Assembly: GCA_039583875.1 (NCBI GenBank) | Contig: CM077147.1 | Span: 155,643,846-155,707,845, forward strand | Reading direction: 5' to 3' | Origin: Platanthera guangdongensis | Taxonomy: Eukaryota; Streptophyta; Magnoliopsida; Asparagales; Orchidaceae | DNA: 64,000 nucleotides | Shown here: positions 33,247-46,279 of the stretch, piece after piece | Position numbering within the stretch: the first letter of the stretch is position 1 | How the letters are laid out: every line of letters begins with the position of its first letter | Notes under the pieces: model-generated | What the model saw: only the letters and a program-made list of their open reading frames with translations | Databases searched by the model: none | Told to the model about the DNA's origin: nothing | Made by a program: the position numbers and the translations under genes

Positions 33247-36200
33247 ATAAAGGAAAGACATGTACAAAACCAAAATTTGTACCTGAGCGGAACAACTCCG
33301 GATACTCGTCAAGCATTGTCTGCTCTCGCTCCCAAGAGAGCTCCTCATGACCGCAATTGTCCCACCGGACCTTGACCATCCTGATCTCTTTATTGCGTAG
33401 CCGCTTGACCTCCGAGTCCTCAATCCGCACGGGCTTGACTTTTGTTGTCAGCCCACTATCCACCGACACTTGATCAACCGCGATCACTTGCGTAGGCTCT
33501 TGCACCGCCTTCCGAAGCACCGAAATATGGAATACATCATGTAAACCACTAAGCTCCACTGAAAGCTTCAACCGATAGGCCGCTTCACCAACTCGCTCCA
33601 GAACCTCAAACGGCCCAAGGTACCTCGGGCTTAGCTTTTTCAATCGCCGCACCCGCGAGACACCCTTGAACGGCTTGATCTTTAAGTACACATAGTCGCC
33701 CACAGCGAACTCCACATTTCGGTGCTTGGCATTATAGTACTTCGCTTGCCGGTCCTGAGCAATAAGCAACCTCTCCCGAATGGTTCTTACCAAAGAAGTA
33801 GCATCCTCCACTTCCAATCGCTTATACAACTTTGACTCACCCGTTTATAACCAAGACAACGACGTGCGACATTTTCTACCATATAGGGCCTCGAAGGGCG
33901 CCATTTGAATAGTGCTTGGTAGCTATTGTTGTATGCGAACTCCACCAAATAAAGGTGGTCTTCCCATTGCTTTCCAAAATCCAAGACACACATGCGGAGC
34001 ATGTCTTCCATGGTTCTATTGACCCTCTCAGTCTGCCCATCCGTTTGCGGATGGAAGGCTGTGCTGAATTTCAGCTTTGTTCCCAACATTTGTTGCACTA
34101 GCCTCCAATCATTGGACGTGAACCGCCCATCTCGGTCACTCACGATGCTGCGGGGCACACCATGAAGCCGTACAATGTTATCCACATAAAGTTTTGCCAA
34201 CTTCTCCACCGGATCATCCTTCCTATGCGGAATAAAATGCGACACCTTCGTTAGCCGATCAACAACCACCCAAATGGCGTCGTTCCCCTTTTGCGACCTT
34301 GGCAAACCGTGCACAAAGTCCATAGAGATGTCGTCGAATTTCCACTCCGGAATAGGCAAGGACTTAAGAAATCCTCCCGGCTTTTGACATTCCGCCTTCA
34401 CCAAGGCACAAGTTTGGCACTTCGCCACGTAGAGAGCGACATCTTTCTTCAAACCCGGCCACCAAAATAGTTTCTTCACATCACGGTACATCTTCGTGCT
34501 CCCCGGGTGAATCGAGTACTTGGTATGGTGTGCCTCGTACATCAATTCCACCCGCAAATTACCCACACTTGGGACGCACAGACGACCATCTTTCCAAAGT
34601 ATTCCGTCCTCCACGACGAATTGGGAATTTGACCCATCCAGAGCCTCTACCATGAATTGCTTCATATGAGCATCCATAGCCAAAGCCTGCCAATACGATC
34701 AGCCAGGTCATATTGGACTTCAGTCCAATTCAGAACTGCTTCAGCACTTGCTTGCCTATCCACACAAACAATCTCCAACGCCTCCAACTCCCGCACCAAC
34801 CGCTCATCATGCACCGATAGCCAATTGGCTTAAGCTGGGGCTCGGCGAATCAACGCGTCCGCAACCGCATTCCCTTTACCAGGCACGTAGTGGATCTTGA
34901 ATGTATAGTCCCCCAGGAACTCCATCCATCTACGCTGCCGCATATTCAGATCCTTCAGATCAATCAGATATTTCAGGCTCTTGTGATCGGTGCAGATATC
35001 AATCTTCACACCGTACAAATAGTGTCTCCACAGCTTCAAGGCAAAAATCACGGCCGCTAACTCTAAGTCATGGACCAGATAGTTCCTTTCATGGACTTTC
35101 AGCTGTCTCGAGCCATAAGCTATTAAACTTCCGTGTTGCAGTAGCACGCAACCCAAACCACTGCCCGAAGCATCACTGTAAATCTCATAGCCTTCGGTCC
35201 CACATGACGAACTCAGCACAGGCGCCGTGGTCAACCGACACTTCAACTCCTCAAAAGCTCGCGCGCACTCCGGCGTCCAAACGAACTTATGCTCCTTCCT
35301 CATCAAAGTAGTGAGAGGTAACGCTATCCGTGAGAAGTTCTATACGAAGCGCCTATAATAGCCGGCAAGCCCCAGAAAGCTCCGGACTTCCGCTACCGTA
35401 GCAAGCTCAGGCCACTCCCGTATCGCAACAATCTTCGCCGGATCCACCACAATACCCTCTCCACTCACTATATGACCGAGGAACGCCACTGAGGATAACC
35501 AAAACTCGCACTTCGAGAACTTGACATACAGTTGATTCCTCCTTAGCGTCTCCAATACTAAATGAAGATGCTTGAAGTGATCTTCCTCACTTTGCGAGTA
35601 CACCAAAATATCGTCGATGAAGACGATCACGAAATGGTCCAAGTACTCCCTGAAAGTCTTGTTCATCAAATTCATGAACACTGATGGCGCATTAGTCAGC
35701 CCAAACGGCATGACCGTAAACTCATAATGTCCGTATCTCGTACTAAACGCTGTCTTCGGGATATCACTCTCCCTTATTCACAGCTGATAGTACCCAGCCT
35801 TGAGATCTAACTTCGAGTACACCGTCGACCCGACTAACTGATCAAAAAGATCATCAATCCGGGGGATCGGGTACTTGTTCTTCTCCGTCAACTTGTTGAG
35901 CTCCCGATAATCAATACATAGCCTCAAGCTTCCGTCCTTCTTCTTAACAAAGAGGACCGGTGCGCTCCAAGGTGAAGAACTCGGGCGCACATACCCTTGA
36001 TCCAACAACTCTTGCAGTTGAACTTTCAGCTCCGCCATTTCCTTAGGCGCTAGCCGATAAGGAGATCGTGATACAGGCTTTGCACCTGGCACTAGCTCAA
36101 TCGTAAAATCTATCTCTCGCTGAGGCGGGGCTCCAGGAAGATCTGCGGGGAACACATCAGGGTATTCTGATACCAATGAAATACAATCCAACGCGGGCTT

Positions 36201-36649
36201 CGACTTCGCAACCTCCACTAGTGTAAAGAACAGTTCTGCACTGGCACGAACCGCCTTCACCACCTGAAGAGCAGACATCAACGTCTTGCTCGACCCCTTT
36301 AAGCCCGTAAAAGTCATTTCACGACTTGCTCCCAGCTTGACTTCCTTGCGGCCGCAGTCAATATAGGCCTGCTGCTCCGAGAGCCAGTCCATGCCAAATA
36401 TAACGTCAAACTCCACCAAAGGAAGTAAAGACGCCTGCAGATCGAACTCCTGATTCCCAATACGAATCTTAACATTGCAGATCCTATCCGCACGCATCGA
36501 ACACCCATTGGGCAACAACACATCCAACTTATCCTTCGCCATCGAAGAAGGAACTCCGATGCGTGATATAAATCCTTCGGACAAGAAGGAGTGTGAAGCT
36601 CCCGTATCGAAGAGTGCTCTTGCCGGATTTTCACAAATCAAAACAAATC
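33247..36649 (-). pseudogene. pol of Ty3-outer: PR, RT, RNase H, INT, chromodomain
   Basis: Minus-strand domains: protease ([11 protein letters not shown] near 36600), RT with FIDDIL near 35610, RNase H ([10 protein letters not shown] near 35180), integrase zinc region ([11 protein letters not shown] near 34400) and catalytic core (VSDRDGRF near 34130; [12 protein letters not shown] near 34040), chromodomain ([16 protein letters not shown] near 33330). Broken by stops near 35775 (Arg codon in Ty3-A), 35337 (Glu), 34827 (Gln) and 33845, and by a frameshift near 34690. The C-terminal 200 residues are open. Confidence 0.92.
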
Positions 36650-36725
36650 CTAAACAAGCAGTGGTACGGTAACATGTGCATAACAAGTATTTAAAGAAAT
36701 TGACTTGTTATGAATTAAACCATAC
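36650..36725 (-). other. Putative gag-protease intron of Ty3-outer (76 bp)
   Basis: Minus strand: ACAG|GTATGG ... TTGTTTAG|G. Contains stops in the gag frame; removal joins Val-Thr-Gly of gag to the protease frame without a shift. Confidence 0.55.
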
Positions 36726-37869
36726 CTGTCACCACATCAGCCTGTTTGATGGCCTCCTGTTGGCCAAGATTGTACAACCTTGGTTGGGCCGGAGCATAGT
36801 GGGACGCGGTCGACTCCACCGCCTTTCCCTTCTCTTCATAAGTAGCTCCCGGCCTTCTCTTGGACTTAGGACATCCGCTCCAACAGTCACGGGCAAAGTG
36901 CCCCGTCTTTCCACAAGTAAAACACGCACCCGGGGTCCGACTCGTAGTCTCCCCAGAAGCACCAAAAGGAGCTGGACCCGAAGTCCTATGCTTCTTGAAA
37001 GACCTCCGATAGCCGGACTTTGAAGTAGTCGGCACTTTGAATTCAGATTTACTATCACCCAAGCTTTTCTTTGCTTGTACATTCTTCATGTCCTTCTCCA
37101 AGGACCGGGTAGTGTTGACCAAGGTTAAGAAACCCTGCGTCATCGGCCCAGAGAGTAGTAACCTCAACTCATCTCTCAACCCTTCGTAGAAGCGATTAGT
37201 CTTGCGCTCCTCATCCACAATAGTGGAGCTAGCATATCGACTCAAACGAGTAAACTCGTGGAGATATTCATCCACACTCCTCTCACCCTGAACCAACTTC
37301 AGAAACTCATTCTCCAATGCTATCTTCTGCGTCGAAGGGAGGTATCTAACCAAGAACAATCTCGAGAACTCTTCCATCGAGACATCAACAAGTTGCCTAC
37401 CTCTCAATAGGTGCAGCTCCAGTCCTTCCCACCACATTCTCGCTTAACCGTCCAGAAGGAACGTAGCGATGGTGGTCATTTGCCGCTCCTCCGTCTCCAT
37501 TGCTGTCATGACTCTCTTCACCCTGGAGAGCCAGTCTTCAGCTTGAGATGGGGTTCCCAACCCCGAGAATACAGGAGGATTAAAGCTCATAACATGCTTA
37601 AGCTGTCTCTTGGTTGCCCTCCTTGGCACCACTGGTTCCACAACCACTTGCTCCACTCTCCTCGGCTCAGCCTCTTGAAGAGGTTCCTGCTCCATAGCAG
37701 GAGCGGGCTGCTGCGTTTGCCTTGCAGGCTGCGCATTTATCACGGCCAACACCTCTTCGGCCACCAATCGTATGTTCTCAGCAGATAGAGGTGCTGCAGG
37801 AGCAACATCTGGTGCACTGCTAGCCTCAGAAACCCGACGTTCCGACGGCCCAACACCACTCCTGGTCAC
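36726..37869 (-). pseudogene. gag of Ty3-outer
   Basis: Capsid motifs as in Ty3-A (MWWEGLELHLLRG, VDEYLHEFTRLSRY) and zinc knuckle CFTCGKTGHFARDC near 36890-36935. A TAA at 37441-37443 (Glu in Ty3-inner) breaks it. The first codon GTG follows CTATAG; no ATG is in frame near the start. Confidence 0.88.
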
Positions 37870-38024
37870 CTATAGTGGTACAAAACACCGTTAAGCGACC
37901 AAATAAAATTGTAAACAACAATTATAGGAACACGCAGGTTCCTCCAACACGTGTATGTTCATTCCTAAGTGGACATTCATGGGTTTTTTTACCGTTATAA
38001 CGATGACGCACACAATGTGCTCAC
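37870..38024 (-). other. Putative leader intron of Ty3-outer (155 bp)
   Basis: Minus strand GTGAGC ... CTTAAC ... CTATAG, the same boundaries as in Ty3-A and Ty3-inner. Confidence 0.4.
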
Positions 38025-38080
38025 CACCCCTTAAAAAGAATTCGTCTACGAATTCAACTGAAGCCCGACCAAAACCAGTA

Positions 38081-38091
38081 GTCTGATACCA
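38081..38091 (-). other. Primer-binding site of Ty3-outer
   Basis: The minus strand reads TGGTATCAGAC, 3 nt from the LTR end at 38095. Confidence 0.85.
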
Positions 38092-38094
38092 AAT

Positions 38095-39424
38095 TGTAAC
38101 ACCCCCTATCCGTCGCATAGCATATAGCAGTAGGTCTGGCCGGGGCCCGACGCCGTATGCCATAGATAGACCGGGTGGTTACTCATGGAAACCATCCAAC
38201 CAATCATAACGTCCTACACAGAGCATTCTAGCGGAAGCAATTTATAAAAGTTGTAATAAAGAACCCAGCATTAAAGCATGAATGTCCACTAATACCAAAT
38301 AGGAATGTTATACATACACCAGTACAAGCCTTAAGGCCTTACAAAATGGTTCACTTGATATTACATGTTTTACAAACCACGACACGCAAGCCGGTCATAC
38401 ATGAATAAAGCAGTAAACACTCCAATTAGGCCTTCGAGGGCTGGCTTCGCAACTTGGGCTTTAGCCCGCTATTGACCGCTTGGTCCAGCAGCACCTGCAA
38501 GCAACAAACCACCACACGGTGGCAAAACAAGGCAACGGTCAGCAATGCTGACCAAATTATAACGATCCCGCCCCCATCTCGGGGCGGCGATGCTCCTTCC
38601 CTGCATTCATTAGCATAAGCGAGCAATTTATCAATATTCATTTCATCACAGACGTTGGCTCACACGGCCACACGCCCCATGCTCTCAGGGCACATTCTCG
38701 GTGAACCGGTCGATGTCACGTCAATTCAAGCCATAGACATTCCGATCTCACCACCGCCACTTTGACGGCCAAACCTATGAGCATTTTGTCTTCTTGGCCT
38801 GGGTCACGACAATTTAAGCCATAGACCGCCGAAGACCCTAATCTATGCCAACGACAAGTGCCACATACCCTTAGGTCTCTTTAACCGAACGACATAGAGC
38901 GGGTACGGTTCCATCTAACCCGTGCTCACATCGCAACGACAATTTAAGCCATTTGTGCGGGTCAAAGTTCTCCCGAGTCCCATTTCCGTCACATTTCACA
39001 TAACCCGGTTATGTTCAAGTTGGCTCTCAGGCCACCAAGTTGGCAGGAACACGCATCTGCCCAGTTTTCCGGGTGCACCTTTGGGTTAATCCCCAAGGCT
39101 CCCTGCTGCAATCTACCATGTAGAAAACCCGAAAACAACCAATAGCACGGAGTCTTCTCCGGCATTTATGCAATGCAACATCACCGATCCAGACCAACAT
39201 GTCCGGGCAGGCTTCACACATCATGCCGATGTCCGTTCTCACTTACGGACTCTATACAACGGGGACTTCACATATCTACCCGAAGGAATGCCTCCAACTC
39301 GCCGCAAACTCGCGAGAGCGGGCTTCCTATGCAAATAAGGAGAGCTACTCATGCTCAAGAAGAGAATCGTTACCCTTGTGTTCTTCTTTGGCTCCATGGA
39401 AAAGCAAGCGGATGAAAAGCACCG
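38095..39424 (-). repeat. 5' LTR of Ty3-outer, 3' portion
   Basis: Colinear with 30820-32151 of the 3' LTR up to CACCG, where Ty3-inner begins. Confidence 0.93.
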
Positions 39425-41395
39425 TGTAACACCCCCATCTGTCACATGGCATATAACAGAAGGTCCAGCTGGAACCCGACGCCATATACCACAGACAGTC
39501 GGAAGGGATACTAAATGAATAATCAAACCAACCAACTACGACTACTCGTCCTAATCACAGAGCATTCTAGCGGAAGATTTTAAAGTTGAAAGAACCCAAA
39601 ATTAAATCCATCAATATGAATGTCCACAGCTACAACAACAGGAATGAAACCCCAAATACACAGAAACGGGTACATGGCCTTATGGCCTTACAAATGTTCA
39701 CTTAATAAAGAGTGTTTTACATACATCGGCTCGCAGGCCGGCCACACATGATAAATATAAAAACAGCTATTCTACGGCCTTTTAGGGCCAGCACAGCAAC
39801 ATGGGCTCCAGCCCGCTATTTGGTGCTCGGCTCCGCAGCACCTGCAAGCACATACCACCGCACGGTGGCAAATAAAGCAACGGTCAGCTAAAAGCCGACC
39901 AAATTATAACGACCCCGCCCCTTACTCGGGACGGCGGTGCTCTTTCCCTGCATAACACTAGCCCAACAATATATATAGCGCAATTATAACTCGCCACAGG
40001 TGTAGGCTCGCACGGCCAAACACCCCGTGCACTCAGGGCACATTCATGGTGAACCCTGACCCATCAGTGCATTCACCACCACCCCCAGGATGGCAACAAC
40101 ATGTGAGCATTTAGCCTTTCTGACCACCGTCTAAGGCTCCGACTATGCCAACGGCCAGTCCCCGTCTTCGAGTCTCGCGCACCGAATCACATAGCCTAGG
40201 TCCAATTCCACTTGCCCGTTGCTCATGCCGCATGTCCAATTTAAGTCCTTTGCGCGGGCCAAGCTTCTCTCGGATCCCAAATTTTCCAAAACAATCTTAT
40301 AACCCAGTTATGATCAAGGCCGGTTCCCAGACCGCCAAGTTAGCAGAACACGTTTCCGCTCAGTTTTCCGGGTGCGCCGTGAAGCTAACCTCCAAGGATC
40401 CCTGCTGCAATCTACCGCGTAGAAACCCGAAAAATCCAAAGCACGGAGTCTTCTCCGGCAAAACCACATCAAATGCAACATCACCGATCCAGACAAAACA
40501 CGTCCGGGTAGGCTTCACACACAATGCCTATGCCCGTACTTACGATTCCGTGCTCTATATGCAACACAAGGGGGACTATTCACATCAACCCCAAGGAACA
40601 CCACGCACTCGCCGCACACTCGCGGGAGCGGGGTTCCCTATGCAAAAGAAAGAGCTTCAAACGCTCAAGTTGAGAATTGTTACCCTTGTAGTCCGTTTTG
40701 GCGCCATGGAAAAACTACGCGGTTAGAATTCTTCGCAATGACCTTCCCTCTACGGATCCGCTCTCCGATTTCGAAACGGTGCTCCAATGCTCCGCCGGCG
40801 GCCGGAAACCTCCTTCTTCTTCCTCTTCTCTCTCACTTTGGAAGGGGAGAACTTTGGAGAGAAAATGAGGAATTAACCTCCTATTCCCGGCTTAAAATAG
40901 AGCAGGGACTCATCTGAGCCGTCAGATCTAAATTAAAGAAAACGAACGGCTCGGATCTGCCCAAAATTCTCCAGACCTGGGCCGAACACGGCTTGGCACA
41001 CGGCCGTGTCCCAGGCCGTGTGCCTCGATCCAAGCACGATCGACGAACTGAGAAATGCACACGGGCCAAGACACGCTCGTGTCTGACCTGACACGCCCGT
41101 GTCGGGTTCCTCGACATGCCCGTGTTCGTGGGCGTGTCACGCATAACTGCCACGACAACGGACACGACCCATCAGGACACGGGTAGGGACACGGGTTGGC
41201 ACACGCCCGTGTCGGATGACACGCCCGTGTCATCCGACCGTGTTTCTGGCCGTGTCCTTCTCAGGTTGAAAACGGCCAAAAATCACCAGCCAGACACGGC
41301 CTTGGACACGCCCGTGTCCTAGGCCGTGTACCCCTACAGGCACCAAAAACCCTTTTTTTCGCGACCGACTCGCACACAACTTTCGGGGCGTTACA
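39425..41395 (-). repeat. 3' LTR of Ty3-inner (1,971 bp)
   Basis: TGTAACACCCCC to GCGTTACA. U3 array at 40980-41335 has perfect GACACGCCCGTGTC palindromes at 41090-41103, 41218-41231 and 41305-41318. Confidence 0.95.
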
Positions 41396-41410
41396 AATCT
41401 CCCCCACTTA
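41396..41410 (-). other. Polypurine tract of Ty3-inner
   Basis: Minus strand TAAGTGGGGGAGATT; an ATTTCGGGACGAAAT palindrome lies upstream at about 41414-41429. Confidence 0.88.
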
Positions 41411-41449
41411 AGGAATTTCGTCCCGAAATCAAGCAAAGGTACACAAAAG

Positions 41450-44400
41450 CTAAATGATACCTGCGTGGAATAACTCGGGGTATTCCTCCAACATAGCTTG
41501 CTCTCGCTCCCACGAAAGCTCCTCACGTCCGCAATTATCCCAACGGACTTTAACCATTCTGACCTCCTTGTTGCGGAGTCGTTTGACTGCAACATCTTCA
41601 ATTCGCACTGGCTTGACCCTTATTGTTAACTCATAATCAACCGGTACTTGATTGTCCGCAACGATCTGCAAAGGCTCTTGCACTGCCTTACGCAACACCG
41701 ATACGTGGAATACATCATGCAGCCCACTCAACTCCGTCGACAGCTTTAATCTATACGCCACCTCGCCAACACGCTCCAGTAATTCAAATGGTCCAAGGTA
41801 TCTCGGACTCAGCTTCTTCAAGCGTCGAACCCTCGATACACCCTTGAACGACTTGATCTTTAAATATACCATGTCACTAACGTTGAACTCCACATTTCTA
41901 TGTTTGGTATTGTAATACTTTGATTGTCTATCCTGAGCAATCTTCAGCCTTTCCTGAATTGTCCGTATCATTGAAGTGGCATCTTCCACCGCTTGACGTT
42001 TATACAACTTTGATTCGCCTGCCTCCAACCAAGACAACGACGTACGACACTTCCTCCCGTACAAGGCTTCGAAAGGCGCCATTCCAATACTTGCCTGAAA
42101 ACTATTGTTGTAAGCAAACTCCACCATGTACAGGTGATCCTCCCAATGCTTCCCGAAATCTAGGACGCACATGCGAAGCATGTCCTCCATAGTCTTGTTG
42201 ACTCTCTCGGTTTGGCCATCTGTCTGCGGGTGAAAGGCTGTGCTGAATTTTAGCTTAGTACCCAACAGACCATGCACCAACCTCCAGTCATTTGACATGA
42301 AGCGTCCATCACGATCACTCACAATACTGCGAGGCACACCATGCAATCGTACAATACTATCCACGTAGAGTTTGGCTAACTTTTCCACTGGATCCTCCTT
42401 TCTCACTGGGATAAAGTGCGACACCTTTGTCAATCTATCTACGACCACCCAAATGGCGTCGTTTCCCTTCTGCGACTTCGGCAAACCGTGCACAAAATCC
42501 ATAGATATGTCGTCAAATTTCCATTCTGGGATAGGAAGTGATTTCAAGAAACCTCCGGGCTTCTGGCATTCCGCCTTCACTAATGCACAAGTACGACACT
42601 TGGCCACATAAAGTGCCACATCCTTCTTCAAACCCGGCCACCAGAATAATTTCTTCATGTCTCTATACATCTTCGTGCTTCCCGGGTGGATTGAGTACTT
42701 GGTATGATGAGCCTCATAAATCAACTTCTCCCGAATACTATTCGCACTAGGAACGCATAGACGACCGTCCTTCCTTAGCAACCCATCTTCAACCACAAAC
42801 TGGGAATTTGACCCATCCAAAGCTTCATCGAAGATCTGCTTCATGCTGCTATCCTGAACCAAAGCCCGCCGAACTCTATCCGCTAGGTCACACTGCACCT
42901 CTGTCCAAAACAGTTTCGCCTCGGCACTAGACTGCTTATCGACGCAAGATATCTCCAATGCCTCCAACTCTTGGACCAATCTCTCATCATGTACTGATAA
43001 CCAATTGGCTTGTGCGGGAATCTTACGACTCAACGCATCCGCCACTGCATTTCCCTTCCCAGGCACATAGTGTATCTTGAAGGTGTAGTCCCCTAAGAAC
43101 TCCATCCACCTCCTCTGCCTCATGTTCAGATCCTTTTGGTCCAATAGGTACTTCAAACTCTTATGATCGATGTAAATATCGACCTTCACACCGTACAGAT
43201 AGTGCCTCCAAAGCTTAAGAGCAAATATCACGGCCGCTTACTCTAAGTCGTGGACCGAAAAATTCCTCTCGTGAACCTTCAGTTGTCGTGAACCATAAGC
43301 TATCACTCTCCCATGCTGTAGCAGAACACAGCCCAAACCACTGCCCGAAGCATCACTATAGATCTCGAACCCTTCGGTTCCACTTGGCGAACATAAAATG
43401 GGCGCCGTGGTCAATCGCCTCTTCAATTCTTCAAAAGCCTGTTCGCACTCCGAAGACCACACAAACTTCTGATCCTTTCTTGTCAACGTCGTGAGTGGTA
43501 GTGCTATCTGCGAGAAGTTCTCTACGAAGCTCCTGTAGTAGCCAGCAAGCCCCAGAAAACTCCGGACCTCTGCCACTGTAGTCAAAGTAGGCCACTCCCG
43601 TATCACCACTATCTTCGCCGGATCCACAGCTCTTCCTTCTCCACTGACAACATGACCAAGGAACGCTATCGAGGATAACCAGAATTCAAACTTGGAGAAC
43701 TTTGCATACAACTGACTTTTCCTCAATGTCTCCAACACCATGTGTAAATGCTTGTAATGATCCTCCTCGCACTGCGAATACACCAGAATATCATCGATGA
43801 ATACTATCACAAACTGATCCAAGTATTCCCTGAACGTCCTATTCATCAGATCCATAAACACGGATGGCGCATTCGTCAACCCAAACGGCATAACCATGAA
43901 CTCGTAATGCCCAAACCGCGTACTGAAAGCTGTCTTTGGGATGTCTCTCTCCCTTATCCTCAACTGATAGTAACCGGACTTCAAATCTAACTTCGAATAT
44001 ACAGTTGATCCAACCAACTGATCAAATAGATCATCAATCCTCGGGATTGGATATTTGTTCTTCTCCGTAAGTTTGTTCAATTCCCGATAATCGATACAAA
44101 GCCGCAAGCTCCCATCTTTCTTCTTAACAAAGAGAACTGGTGCGCTCCAAGGCGATGAACTTGGACGCACATATCCTTGCTCTAGCAACTCCTACAGTTG
44201 CACCTTCAACTCTGCCATTTCTCTTGGGGCTATCCGATAGGGGGAGCGTGACACCGGTTTGGCACCCGGTACTAGCTCTATAGTAAAGTCTATCTCCCGC
44301 TGAGGAGGGGCTCCTGGGAGATCATCTGGAAACACATCAGGATACTCGGACACAACTGGGATGCTGTCCAAACTAGGCTTAGGCGTCGAAGTCTGCACTA

Positions 44401-44835
44401 GAGTGACATATAGTTCTGCCCCAGACCGAACTGCCTTGAACATCTGAAGGGCTGACACCAGAACTTTCCCTGAACCCTTCATGCCCGCAAAAGTAGTCTC
44501 CCGATCAGTGTCCAGACCCAACTTGACTTCTTTACGGTTGCAATCAATGCATGCACTCTGCTCCGAGAGCCAATCCATATCGAAGATTACATCGAACTCC
44601 ACTAATGGTAGAATCAACGCCCGCAAGTCGAACTCCCGGTCTCCAATCCGAATCTTCACAACACAAATCCTATCCGCACGCATTGAGCACCCATTAGGAA
44701 ACAACACATCCAACTTGTTTTCTGCCATCGAGAACGGAACTCCGATGCGTGATATAAACTTTTCAGACAAGAAGGAATGTGATGCTCCCGTATCAAAAAG
44801 GGCTCTCGCCGGAAACCCAAAGATCAACACAAAGC
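41450..44835 (-). pseudogene. pol of Ty3-inner: PR, RT, RNase H, INT, chromodomain
   Basis: Protease [11 protein letters not shown] near 44775-44810; RT with FIDD at about 43792-43803; RNase [11 protein letters not shown] near 43340; integrase [11 protein letters not shown] near 42580, VSDRDGRF near 42305, [12 protein letters not shown] near 42215; chromodomain [16 protein letters not shown] near 41510-41555. Two single-codon breaks only: TAG at 44189-44191 (CAG Gln in the relatives) and TAA at about 43235 (TTA Leu). The 593-codon RNaseH-INT-chromodomain part is fully open. Confidence 0.94.
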
Positions 44836-44912
44836 CTAGCACTAACAAACGTAAGCTAACAAATACGAAGGTAACAACTATAAAAGTTAAACCACTGTAA
44901 TTTAACTCATAC
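44836..44912 (-). other. Putative gag-protease intron of Ty3-inner (77 bp)
   Basis: Minus strand ACAG|GTATGAG ... CTTAC ... GTGCTAG|G. The middle differs strongly from Ty3-A and Ty3-outer while the ends, length and joining phase are kept. Confidence 0.6.
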
Positions 44913-46056
44913 CTGTCACCACGTCTGCTTGCTTAATGGCCTCCTGCAGACCAAGGTTGTAGGCTCTAGGCTGGGCTGGAGCATGATGGGATGCGGTTGA
45001 CTCCACCGCCTTCCCTTTCTCCTCAAAAGTCGCTCTAGGTCTCCTCTCGGACTTTGAACGTCCGCTCCAACACTCCCGAGCAAAATGCCCCGTCTTCCCG
45101 CAGTTGTAGCAAGCTCCGGGGACTCGACTTGTAGTTGCCCCCGATGCATCAGTCGAAGGGGCTGAGTTCGAAGTCCTCCGCTTCTTGTTCCATCTGCGGA
45201 AACCTGTCTTGTTACTTGGCACCTTGAACTCGGTCTTCCTTTCTCCTGGGTCCTTCTTCTCTTGAACTTTCTTCGCAACCTTTTCCAACGATCGGGCTGA
45301 ATTGACCAAGGCTAGGAATCCCTGCGCCTTAGGCCCAGCAAGGAGTAACTGTAAATCGCCGCGAAGACCCTCATAGAATCGGTTGGTCTTCCTCTCTTCT
45401 TCTAAAAACATAGCACCAGCATAACGACCCAAACGTGTGAACTCATGCAGATATTCGTCCACGCTTCTGGATCCCTGAGTCAACCCAAGAAATTGATTCT
45501 CCATCTCCAACTTCGGAGCAGAAGGTACAAATCTGGCTAGGAACAATCTTGAAAATTCCTCCATCGGCACATCCGCAAGTTGCCTTCCCACTAGAAGATG
45601 AAACTCCAACTCGTCCCACCACATCCTCGCTTCACCTTCCAAAAGAAAAGTCGCTATGGTGGTCTTCTGCCACTCCTCAGTCATTGTGGCCGTCAAGACC
45701 CTCTTTATGGAAGAGAGCCAGTCCTCAGCTTGAGTTGGCGTTCCAACCCCATTAAACCTCGGAGGATTAAAGCCCATCACATACTTCAGCTGCCTTTCTG
45801 TAGTTCTTCTCGGCTCTACCAACTCCACTACTGCGCGTTCCACCACTCTCGGCTCTGCCGCCCTAACCGGTTCTTGCTCATTCGCAGGAGGTGCACGATG
45901 CATTTGCCCTGCAGGTTGGGCATTTATCATTGCGAACACGGCTTAAGCCACTATCCTGATGGTTTCTGCTGAAGGAGGTGTAGCAGGCATGTCCCTTGGT
46001 GCGCTACTTTTCACTGATTGCGGACGCTCTGACTGACCAACACCGCTCCTAGCTGC
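44913..46056 (-). pseudogene. gag of Ty3-inner
   Basis: Open for about 345 codons after one TAA at 45943-45945 (Glu in the relatives). Capsid motifs RMWWDELEFHLL and VDEYLHEFTRLGRYA; zinc knuckle CYNCGKTGHFAREC near 45070-45115. The frame begins GCA GCT after TTTAG at the leader-intron acceptor; an in-frame Met (about 45988) and Met-Ile-Asn-Ala-Gln near 45930 are alternative starts. Confidence 0.88.
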
Positions 46057-46211
46057 CTAAATTAGCAAAGACACATGATTAGATAACATACAAATTGCTA
46101 AAAGCAATCATTGGAACACTCAGGTTCCACAAAACAAGTGTATTTTCATTCCTAAGTGGACATTCATGGGTTCTTTTTGATGTTATAACGATGACGCACA
46201 CATGTGCTCAC
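46057..46211 (-). other. Putative leader intron of Ty3-inner (155 bp)
   Basis: Minus strand GAG|GTGAGC ... ATCTAATCATG ... AATTTAG|G: strong donor, a CTAAT branch-like site, T-rich 3' end. Confidence 0.45.
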
Positions 46212-46265
46212 CTCCCCTTAAAAGAATTCGCCCACGAATTCATTTAAGCTTGACCGTAACCAGAA

Positions 46266-46276
46266 GTCTGATACCA
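46266..46276 (-). other. Primer-binding site of Ty3-inner
   Basis: Minus strand TGGTATCAGAC next to the LTR end at 46280. Confidence 0.87.
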
Positions 46277-46279
46277 AAT

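Noticed and set aside
32400..33375. Long Arg/His/Pro/Thr-rich reading frames on both strands (also at 10160-10720, 40928-41322, 47736-48229, 48470-49372)
   Set aside because: They arise from the CACGCCCGTGT/TCGTCGA repeats in LTR U3, occur in several frames at once, and are absent from any element coding order.
34827..44191. Methylation-driven C-to-T decay as the cause of the nonsense codons
   Set aside because: Some stops fit (CAG to TAG, TGG to TGA) but others do not (TTA to TAA, GAA to TAA, GAG to TAG), so no single mutation process is supported by the few cases seen.
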